Of a stretch of DNA of 9,228 nt, positions 1 to 6,393 are shown one piece after another. The stretch covers positions 1 through 9,228 of the forward strand of contig BNTU01000114.1 of assembly GCA_025996835.1 (NCBI GenBank), read 5' to 3'. This DNA comes from Bacteroidia bacterium (GTDB lineage: Bacteria > Bacteroidota > Bacteroidia > Bacteroidales > Azobacteroidaceae). Both the position numbers and the translations under genes were made by a program. The notes beneath the pieces are model-generated. The model was not told the origin of the DNA. It saw nothing but the letters and a program-made list of their open reading frames with translations, and did no database searches. Position 1 is the stretch's first letter, and each line of letters starts with the position of its first letter.

Positions 1-87
1 TTTTGAAATGACAATGGATTTTTTGAGGAGTTTAACTTTATTTATGTTAATTTCGTTGATTTTTAACAATTTTTATCGTTTTTGTCC
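1..87. other. A/T-rich non-coding stretch downstream of the 1046-residue protein
   Basis: This short stretch follows the stop codon of the large exported protein. It is rich in runs of A and T. I see no hairpin followed by a U-run that would make a convincing intrinsic terminator, no TAnnTTTG-type promoter, and no reading frame worth calling. It may be the leader of a further minus-strand gene outside the window, but nothing here shows that. Confidence 0.5.
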
Positions 88-3000
88 TTATAAAAATTCC
101 ACCCGGTGAATGCCCGGTGAATTTATTTTTCTGGATTCCTGCTTGCCTGTCTGCCCGTTAAATATGCGCACTGTGTCTTCTCCTGTTGTTTGGCAGGTTA
201 TTACCCACTGTTCATTTTCCTGACTGATGCTGAGGATGTCCGAAGTATTGCCGTCCATCATGGCAGCTATATGAGCGCGGCAACGGAGTGTCTTTATCGC
301 ATATCGCTCCACATCTATATTAAATTCATGATTTTTCAAAACCAATTTTGCCGGTTGCGCGTTAAGAGCACTTTTCCAATCAACATTCAACAGGTAAAGG
401 GTTCTGAACTTATCGGAATCCCACACCGCAAAATCTATGTTTTGAGAAGGTTTAATCCACCCTTTTTCATGTTCCTTTGAAGTAATATTTGAGGCTATAT
501 TTTTCATATCCTCCACATATCGTTCTTTGATAAGGTCGTCTGCCGGATAGACATTCTCCGGATAATAGATGATACTGCCCTTTCCCAACGGAATTACCGT
601 TTTGCTCTTATACGATTTGTAATCGATGCCGAGCAATGTTTCTATTACCGTATCATCTTCAGGGAATTTTGCCGGGATATGCGGTTGCAGTTCACTGTTC
701 AGATGGACGGCACCAAGGAGAAGCGTACCTCCGTGTTCAACGAATTTCTTGATGCGTATAAAATCGGCATTGTCGAAGGTATTCCAGCCTAAGAATATGA
801 GTGTTTTATACTTATTCATCACCTCAGAGGAGGCTTCAACAGGCAGAATATCGACAAGTCCGTAGGGAGTGGTGGTAAATAAACCGTCTGTACTGCAATA
901 ATCAAGCTTGTTTTCAGGATAGAATGCTTTTAGTAAGTCAAAACTTTCCATTGCTTTGTTAAAAGCCCACTTGTCGCCTTTCTGTGACCAGAGTGACGTG
1001 CGACCAAATGTTTTCCAGGCATCATTCCGCCCAATCATCACTGCAATTTCCGTCTTGAGTTCACCTGTGCGTGAATGTGTTTCTATATAGTCCAGCATCC
1101 TGTGTTGCGCATACAGATGTTCTTTACCTGCCTTTGTGTATCTGTCGTTGGAATATTCATCTGTCCAGAGCCCTTCTTCGGTATTAATATGAGAAGAGCC
1201 GTGTATGTAGGCTACTGCCAGGGATAAAAAGAAGCGTAAAGAATGTTTGGGGTCGGTAAATGGCTGCGAGCCCCATTGCATTGCATGCAACGAGCCAAAG
1301 TCTGTCTTGCCATACGCTCTTGAAGTACCCCGCAAGGCAGACATTATTATATCTTCCGGACCGTATATTTGTTCCGCCCCCAGCCAGTCATAGCCGGCCT
1401 GATACAAATAGCGGAATATCGGTGTAACTCCCGTATGCCGGGTACTCTCGCCTCGTGAATAGCTCAAATTCGCGATGAACTTATTGGCGCCGTCAGCCAT
1501 ATCCTTCACTCCAAACGGGTCGTAATGTATAAAAATCCCATGGTCGGTGTAGATAGGTCTGTGCTTCGCAAATATACCGCCATAAGGTCTTGTCCGCGCT
1601 GCTATATCCGAATGAAGCCCGTTATATAAAAAGTGTTGCCAATAATAATATCCGCCATCATTTTCATGAGCCTGCTTCCCCCGAAACATGGGTGATTGAA
1701 GAGAGCTTAGGGACGGGTTAATTTTCGCAGATGCCAAAGTGCGCCCCTCCGCCTGCCACGCATAAGGAATGTGCATCTTGTTAAGTAGCGAGGTATAATG
1801 TTTAATCACATTTTCGTCGGTTATCCGCACGCCGCCCCACTGATACGACGGTCTGAAATGATACCGGTTACCTATGCGACTGCGAAAATACCATTTGAAA
1901 AACGGGTCGTAGGGTTCGTATTCTTTGTCTATATGGAGTTCGTCGCCGGATGATAATTGGACATTATCTTTCTCTTTTACAAGCAATTGCTCTATTAAAC
2001 CCGATTGAGTGCGAGTGCCGTCCGAAAAGGTGAACCGCACTTTAGTATCCGGATTGAGAGCAGAAAACTGCACGGTATGTAACCCCGGATGCTGTAATGT
2101 AAGCGATTTATCAATCAGATGAATATTCGGATTATCGGCAGACACTTTCAACGTGATATTGGGCTTATTGGTTTCGAGCAATATAGCCGTGGTATCACCC
2201 ACACCAACATAGCGCGGAACAGACACAATCTCAAAGTCCTGAGCACTTTCCTCCAACAACTGTACCGACCTCAGTTCATACGGAAAAGCTTGGCGATGCG
2301 GTTCTTTTAACAATGTCAGTTTTAGATTTCCTTTCCCTGCGATATCTTTCGGCAATGGAATATAAAAGTCCGCAATATCGGACGCACGGTCAAATTTATA
2401 TCCTTCAAATATTGTTTTCCCCTGAAACTCCAGTTTCCATTTCGGACGGCTGCGGGTTGCCAGATTCACACCTACCCAATAATTGTATTTATCCTGCCGC
2501 CTTTCATTTTGAATGAAAGGATGCGAAAATACATTTTTACCATCCACATAAAACGTGGGAGCCTCCAGCCAACATTCGCCGCTAAAATTTGTTCCGCCTA
2601 TTCGTATCAGTACGGTTGCAGTATTGGCAGGTAGTTCTATTCTCTTTTTCAATACTTTGAAGTTGCCGCTTCCTGCGGGAATGGGAATATAAACAATGGC
2701 ATCAGGTGCATCATAGACATCGTCAGGATGTCGTCCCTCTTTTTTATGATATATCTGAAGTTCGATTCCGAAATCGCCGGAAGAGGCAATTTTCAAGTTT
2801 TTACGCTTATGGGCAATTTCCAAATCAACATATCCCTTACTGAAATCGACGCCCGTAATGCGGTTATACGCATGACGCTCAAACGGCTCATTATTCCCTT
2901 GGAAAAACAGGGCATAGTCATCCTTATATACATTGAGTGAATCTAAATTCTCATCAATCAGATATTCCTGTTGCCTGAAATACTCTTCACCTCGGGGCGC

Positions 3001-3228
3001 AAATTTCCCGGGCATCTTTATGCCACCGACAACGCGAAGAGTACGCCTCACAGGGTAATCTTTATGAGCGAAAGTAACTTCCTGCTCAATAAAATTTCCC
3101 GGCTCTATTTTCACAAACCCCTGCTCGCCTTCCGAAGGGTATAATACCGTTCTGTATTCTTCCTGTAATTGTGCCTGCACAGGCAGGATACTGCTAAGAG
3201 CAATAAACATCAATATCGTCCGTTTCAT
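88..3228 (-). CDS. Large exported multidomain protein, putative glycoside hydrolase (TIM-barrel-like core)
   Basis: This 1046-residue protein starts with a clear Sec signal peptide: basic MKR, a hydrophobic core, and probable cleavage after VQA at residue 19. Residues about 20-330 look like beta-sandwich modules and about 330-425 like an Ig-type strand segment. Residues about 440-740 resemble the (beta/alpha)8 core of clan GH-A-like enzymes, with candidate catalytic glutamates E619 (GAEQIYGPED) and E684/E685 (HINTEEGLW). The pattern RGTSRAYGKTDFG follows the first of these. Residues about 785-900 (KTLIFLGW, FVEHGGTLLLG) resemble the Rossmann-like domain that follows the barrel in GH42-type beta-galactosidases, and a beta-rich tail ends the chain. 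The start lies 11 bp after the stop of the GH109-type gene, so the two are almost certainly one operon with related substrates. Domain assignments come from reading the sequence only. I do not recognise a specific GH family and assign no substrate. The coding region is certain; the enzymatic role is an inference. Confidence 0.72.
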   Translation of the reverse strand: MKRTILMFIALSSILPVQAQLQEEYRTVLYPSEGEQGFVKIEPGNFIEQEVTFAHKDYPVRRTLRVVGGIKMPGKFAPRGEEYFRQQEYLIDENLDSLNVYKDDYALFFQGNNEPFERHAYNRITGVDFSKGYVDLEIAHKRKNLKIASSGDFGIELQIYHKKEGRHPDDVYDAPDAIVYIPIPAGSGNFKVLKKRIELPANTATVLIRIGGTNFSGECWLEAPTFYVDGKNVFSHPFIQNERRQDKYNYWVGVNLATRSRPKWKLEFQGKTIFEGYKFDRASDIADFYIPLPKDIAGKGNLKLTLLKEPHRQAFPYELRSVQLLEESAQDFEIVSVPRYVGVGDTTAILLETNKPNITLKVSADNPNIHLIDKSLTLQHPGLHTVQFSALNPDTKVRFTFSDGTRTQSGLIEQLLVKEKDNVQLSSGDELHIDKEYEPYDPFFKWYFRSRIGNRYHFRPSYQWGGVRITDENVIKHYTSLLNKMHIPYAWQAEGRTLASAKINPSLSSLQSPMFRGKQAHENDGGYYYWQHFLYNGLHSDIAARTRPYGGIFAKHRPIYTDHGIFIHYDPFGVKDMADGANKFIANLSYSRGESTRHTGVTPIFRYLYQAGYDWLGAEQIYGPEDIIMSALRGTSRAYGKTDFGSLHAMQWGSQPFTDPKHSLRFFLSLAVAYIHGSSHINTEEGLWTDEYSNDRYTKAGKEHLYAQHRMLDYIETHSRTGELKTEIAVMIGRNDAWKTFGRTSLWSQKGDKWAFNKAMESFDLLKAFYPENKLDYCSTDGLFTTTPYGLVDILPVEASSEVMNKYKTLIFLGWNTFDNADFIRIKKFVEHGGTLLLGAVHLNSELQPHIPAKFPEDDTVIETLLGIDYKSYKSKTVIPLGKGSIIYYPENVYPADDLIKERYVEDMKNIASNITSKEHEKGWIKPSQNIDFAVWDSDKFRTLYLLNVDWKSALNAQPAKLVLKNHEFNIDVERYAIKTLRCRAHIAAMMDGNTSDILSISQENEQWVITCQTTGEDTVRIFNGQTGKQESRKINSPGIHRVEFL

Positions 3229-3239
3229 TGTATTTGTAT

Positions 3240-4637
3240 TTATGAGAAAACTGTGTCCATATCAATCACAGGCCAGGGTTTTGCCGTTTTCCAGTCGCCA
3301 TAAGTGAAGTCCGGCACATCAACAGACGCGCTTCTGTTGAGTGTGGAACGTTCGCTCAATTCTGTGATGCACGACCAGGTGACCCCGTCGTAAACATCCT
3401 GATCTAAGGGTAAACCGTTTTGCAGACAGTAAATCAAACGCCAAATCATGGTGTAATCCATTCCGCCGTGACCACCAATGGCTTTGGCTTTTTCGCCGAT
3501 AAATTTGGTGAGCGGATGTTGGTATTGTTCGACCAGGGTTTTAAAATCTTCCGACTTCAAAAAGTTGTGGGGATGAGGTTCCAATGCTATTTTCTCTTCC
3601 GGATATTTGATGGCATACCCTTTTGTCCCGACGAGTTTATGGATACGGTCGTATGGCAACGGCGAGGAGGTATCGTGCACCACAAGCAAGGAGTGACCAT
3701 TAACGGTATGTAGCAAGGTCTGGGTAATATCGCCCATTTTGTACGCGAACTCAGCCTCGGGCGAACCTGCTCCGTATAGTTTTTCGGCATACAGCGACAA
3801 GCCGTATTGTTTGGTGGACATGGAAGTCAGGTAATCGATACGGTCGCCGCGATTGATGTTCATGATTTGAGCGATTGGTCCCAGTCCGTGCGTAGGGTAG
3901 GGGTCGCCGGTATGTTTTTTGCTGTATTCCAGTCGCCACATTTTGTGATAGCCTTCTTTTTGGAGTTTCAGGTCTCTCAAATCGTGGAGGTAGGCGCCTT
4001 CACCGTGAAATATTTCGCCGAACAAGCCTTTTCTGGCCATATTCAGGGTTGCCAGTTCAAAGAAATCGTAACAGCAGTTTTCGAGCATCATGCAATGACG
4101 CTGGGTTTTTTCGGCTGTTTCCACCAACGCCCAGCAATCGTTCACCGAGAGAGCGATGGGCACTTCGGTAGCCACATGTTTGCCGCATTTCATCGCATAC
4201 AGCGCAATGGGAACGTGCAATTCCCACGGTGTGGAATTGATGATGATGTCTATATCATCGCGTTCGCATACTTTTTTCCAGTCTTCTTCGCCCGTGTAAA
4301 CGGCCGCTTCGGGTCTTCCGGCGTTTTTCAGGGCTTTTTGAGCATTTTCTATACGTTCGGGCCTCAAGTCGCAAATAGCCACGATTTTGGTGCCGTCCGT
4401 ATTGGCAAAACTGGTCAAATGCCCCCAACCGCGTGCCACTCCGATGAAAGCCGCCCGCACTTCGGGAATCGGGGCGCAACGAAATCCCATCACCGATTTA
4501 CCTTTCCGCGCACGTTGCGACTGCACTTTTTTCGTTGCCGCGCCTGCATAACTCTGTGCCATTCCGGCTACACTGCCTGTTCCAAGGGCTAATCCACCCA
4601 ACAGGGATTTTTTTAAAAATTCTCTACGATTGTTCAT
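3240..4637 (-). CDS. GH109-type NAD-dependent glycosidase (alpha-N-acetylgalactosaminidase-like), Tat-exported, Gfo/Idh/MocA fold
   Basis: The 465-residue protein opens with a twin-arginine signal (NRREFLKK, then a glycine/alanine-rich hydrophobic stretch), so folded export with bound NAD is expected. The N-terminal Rossmann domain begins at AAFIGVARGWGH (residues 63-72) and IVAICD (85-90). The dinucleotide loop departs from strict GxGxxG. From memory of Elizabethkingia meningoseptica NagA, the founding GH109 enzyme, the active-site residues correspond well: E158 (ATEVP), Y190 (LENCCY), Y247 and H250 (YPTHGLGP), Y329 (LPYD). The GGHGGMDY block (388-395) and the C-terminal VPDFTYGDWKTAKPW also fit. 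GH109 enzymes cleave glycosides by a transient NAD redox mechanism. The founding activity is removal of alpha-GalNAc, as from blood-group A or mucin-type glycans, but related enzymes accept other sugars, so the substrate is provisional. It is the first gene of a tight pair with the large exported protein downstream. The leader is A/T-rich without a Shine-Dalgarno motif. Confidence 0.88.
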   Translation of the reverse strand: MNNRREFLKKSLLGGLALGTGSVAGMAQSYAGAATKKVQSQRARKGKSVMGFRCAPIPEVRAAFIGVARGWGHLTSFANTDGTKIVAICDLRPERIENAQKALKNAGRPEAAVYTGEEDWKKVCERDDIDIIINSTPWELHVPIALYAMKCGKHVATEVPIALSVNDCWALVETAEKTQRHCMMLENCCYDFFELATLNMARKGLFGEIFHGEGAYLHDLRDLKLQKEGYHKMWRLEYSKKHTGDPYPTHGLGPIAQIMNINRGDRIDYLTSMSTKQYGLSLYAEKLYGAGSPEAEFAYKMGDITQTLLHTVNGHSLLVVHDTSSPLPYDRIHKLVGTKGYAIKYPEEKIALEPHPHNFLKSEDFKTLVEQYQHPLTKFIGEKAKAIGGHGGMDYTMIWRLIYCLQNGLPLDQDVYDGVTWSCITELSERSTLNRSASVDVPDFTYGDWKTAKPWPVIDMDTVFS

Positions 4638-4670
4638 ATTATTTAATATTATTTATTATTATTATTTTAA
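4638..4670. repeat. ATT/AAT-rich simple-sequence leader of the GH109-type gene
   Basis: The bases just upstream of the GH109-type start codon are almost entirely A and T, with several ATT units in a row. There is no Shine-Dalgarno motif, as is usual in Bacteroidetes, where A-rich leaders favour translation initiation. Part of this stretch (4667-4670) belongs to a 14-bp block shared with the leader of the nucleoside hydrolase gene. Variation in length here could alter expression, but that is only inferred from its composition. Confidence 0.6.
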
Positions 4671-5418
4671 TTTTTTTATCCTGTTAATCCTTTAATCCTG
4701 AAAATCCTGATTCAGACAATCTGTTCTATCCTGCAACCAACCTCTTTCCCACTGAATGCAATCCCCAGCAGAATAACTTTCCGGTCAAGAAACGGCTCAT
4801 AATAGTGCTTCTCGCGGATTTGCGCGATGGCTTGGTTGAGCAAAGTTTCCAATTCCGTGGTAGCGTGGTATTTCAACTCTGCCACTATCGCTACTCCGTC
4901 TTGCTGCAACACGGCGTCTATACGCCCACGGTTGGTCATCCTTTCGCTCTGAATATTGAAACCCAGCATGGTCATCCACAGTTGAAAGATGATGTGATAA
5001 AGGGCCTCATTTGCTAAATTTTGCGCTTCCGCTTTGGCTTCGTTTTTCGCCTTGGATGGCTTTAAAGTGTAAGGAACGTCAGCAAGCATGATGCGCATAT
5101 TATTTGTAAAGCCTTTCGCATCGAAAGCAAGGATTTGTTTCAACATTTGTCGCCCAAGTGCCGACATTTTTGAAAGGGGATAATTGGTATATGCACTTAA
5201 CAAATGCTCCATCAACGACACTCTCACTTCCTGATTGGGAACTCCAAGCGTGTATTCAGGCTCTCCATCAATCATTTCTTTGTTTTTGACAGTCAGATAG
5301 CCTGCCTGAAATAATAAAGGCACATCGTCAAGCGCATCCGGATCGTAACTGTCGAAAGCCGATGAATCAGCAATAACAGGCTCTAATACCGTTTTGGCAA
5401 GACCGTGTTTTTTGAGAC
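4667..5418 (-). repeat. Long direct repeat, copy A (pairs with 8475-9228)
   Basis: This is the 3' half of the complete AAA-ATPase-like gene plus its tail. Positions 4731-5418 align without gaps to 8541-9228 (offset 3810). I count 47 mismatches in 688 bases by eye, about 93% identity. Beyond 4731 the match continues through a one-base indel near 4720 and small indels in the tandem-repeat tail, to a shared 14-bp block at 4667-4680. The true extent of the repeat is probably larger, because copy B is cut by the window edge. Both copies have the same orientation, so recombination between them would delete the nucleoside hydrolase gene. Confidence 0.95.
4678..4710. repeat. Degenerate tandem repeat tail of nuclease gene, copy A (ATCCT units)
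   Basis: Read on the plus strand, four ATCCT cores occur at spacings of about 8-10 bp (ATCCTGTTA, ATCCTTTA, ATCCTGAAA, ATCCTGA), directly after the stop codon of the complete AAA-ATPase-like gene. The block lies between that stop and the A/T leader of the GH109-type gene. The matching tail of the second nuclease gene copy has the same layout, with ATCTT in place of ATCCT in three units. There is no inverted symmetry, so it is not a hairpin terminator. Its function is unknown; it could be a target or recognition sequence for the repeated unit. Confidence 0.8.
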
Positions 5419-6310
5419 GATTAATCAGAAAAGTAGGCGTACCCGTTGCAAACCAGTAATCGGAAAACTCCTTGTTGTCAAAAAATGGCAGGGTAGAAAA
5501 CGGATTGTAAACCGATGTTTTGCCATCCCATGTGTAACCATCATACCATTTACGAATTTTTGCCAGCAAATCCTCCCTTGTCATCTTCACGTGGACTGCC
5601 GTTTCGTCAATATATTCCGAAAAGTTGCGTTCCAGTTCTTCCTGTGTATAGCCACAGATAGAAGCATATTTATCGTTTAACGTAATATCTTTGAGACTGT
5701 TCAATGCTGAAAATATTGATACTTTTGCCACTTTTGTTATACCTGTCATAAAAACAAATTTCAGGTGATTGTCGGTGGCTTTTAGCCTTTTATAAAAGTT
5801 TTGAAGAAACTCACGTACTGCTTCTGCATCCGGTTTACCCATGGTGTCTAATATGGGGCTGTCGTACTCGTCAATAAGTACAACCACTTTATTGCCTTTT
5901 TTACGGTGCAACAACTCTATCAATTCGGCAAAACAATCGGAGGCGTATTCTGAAACAAGTTTTATTTTCTCTAATTTAGCCTGCCGTTTCAGAAATGTTG
6001 ACATACTACGTTCCATTTCTTCCCTGCTGCCATGCTCAATACTTGTCCAATCTATCCGTATAATAGGATAGTGCTGCGTCCAATCCCATTTATCATAGAT
6101 ATAGAGACCTTCAAACAGGGATTGATTGCTTGTGTAAAGTTCCTCCAAGGTGCTCACAAGGAGCGACTTCCCAAAGCGGCGCGGGCGCGAAAGGAAAACT
6201 ACCTTTGATGACGTAACAAGCCTGTAAATATCTTCTGTCTTATCAATATAAAGATAATCATTGCTTCTCAAATCTTCAAACGACTGGATACCAATTGGTA
6301 ATTCTTTCAT
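4712..6310 (-). CDS. AAA-ATPase-like / PD-(D/E)XK nuclease-superfamily protein (complete copy)
   Basis: The 532-residue protein has the typical layout of the AAA-ATPase-like plus PDDEXK_9 (DUF1703) family. It opens with the family's N-terminal signature LPIGIQSFEDLRSNDYLYIDKT (residues 4-25; pieces LPIGIQSF and YLYIDKT are diagnostic). A Walker A-like loop RPRRFGKSL follows at 42-50 and a Walker B VVVLIDEYD at 142-150. The C-terminal nuclease-like domain carries D465 (GRIDAVL), E478 and K480 (AELK), and a following QAIAQI helix, so the catalytic residues look intact. No signal peptide or membrane segment is seen, so it should be cytoplasmic. Members are common and often multicopy in Bacteroidetes, but their biological role is not established; nuclease, defence and selfish-element roles have to be treated as guesses. 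The start is supported by the family signature and by a promoter 25-53 bp upstream. It sits between enzyme genes it has no obvious metabolic link to, and a second copy lies 3.81 kb away. Confidence 0.9.
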   Translation of the reverse strand: MKELPIGIQSFEDLRSNDYLYIDKTEDIYRLVTSSKVVFLSRPRRFGKSLLVSTLEELYTSNQSLFEGLYIYDKWDWTQHYPIIRIDWTSIEHGSREEMERSMSTFLKRQAKLEKIKLVSEYASDCFAELIELLHRKKGNKVVVLIDEYDSPILDTMGKPDAEAVREFLQNFYKRLKATDNHLKFVFMTGITKVAKVSIFSALNSLKDITLNDKYASICGYTQEELERNFSEYIDETAVHVKMTREDLLAKIRKWYDGYTWDGKTSVYNPFSTLPFFDNKEFSDYWFATGTPTFLINRLKKHGLAKTVLEPVIADSSAFDSYDPDALDDVPLLFQAGYLTVKNKEMIDGEPEYTLGVPNQEVRVSLMEHLLSAYTNYPLSKMSALGRQMLKQILAFDAKGFTNNMRIMLADVPYTLKPSKAKNEAKAEAQNLANEALYHIIFQLWMTMLGFNIQSERMTNRGRIDAVLQQDGVAIVAELKYHATTELETLLNQAIAQIREKHYYEPFLDRKVILLGIAFSGKEVGCRIEQIV

Positions 6311-6334
6311 GACTTCTCATTTTATAAATATCCG

Positions 6335-6363
6335 CAAAGGTACGCAAAATAATTGAAAGCAAA
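6335..6363 (-). promoter_or_regulatory. Bacteroidetes-type promoter for the complete nuclease-family gene
   Basis: On the minus strand TACCTTTG (complement of 6335-6342) matches the Bacteroidetes -7 consensus TAnnTTTG exactly. A TTTG lies 17 bp upstream (complement of 6360-6363), somewhat closer than the usual spacing of about 19-20 bp. The predicted transcription start is near 6328, giving a leader of under 20 bases before the ATG at 6310. This is the only convincing promoter I see in any intergenic gap of the window. It may also feed the GH109-type gene and the large exported protein downstream by read-through. Confidence 0.7.
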
Positions 6364-6393
6364 AACGAAATGCTGAATTTGATGGTTGCCTTG

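Noticed and set aside
102..122. A 10-bp direct repeat (cccggtgaat, twice, 1 bp apart) at the end of the large exported protein gene
   Set aside because: It lies in the coding sequence, and the encoded ending (GIHRVEFL) looks natural for such proteins, so I see no evidence of a recent duplication or frame disruption.
3807..4592. A 261-codon plus-strand open frame
   Set aside because: It lies wholly antisense to the GH109-type gene, whose family motifs are unmistakable, and its translation has no recognisable motif. It is a shadow frame.
4678..4710. CRISPR-like array at the repeat tail
   Set aside because: Units are only about 9-10 bp apart with no distinct spacers and no cas gene nearby; it is a degenerate short tandem repeat.
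4667..4711. Intrinsic terminator after the complete nuclease-family gene
   Set aside because: There is an A/T-rich run but no inverted repeat that could form a stem before it; the repeats are direct.
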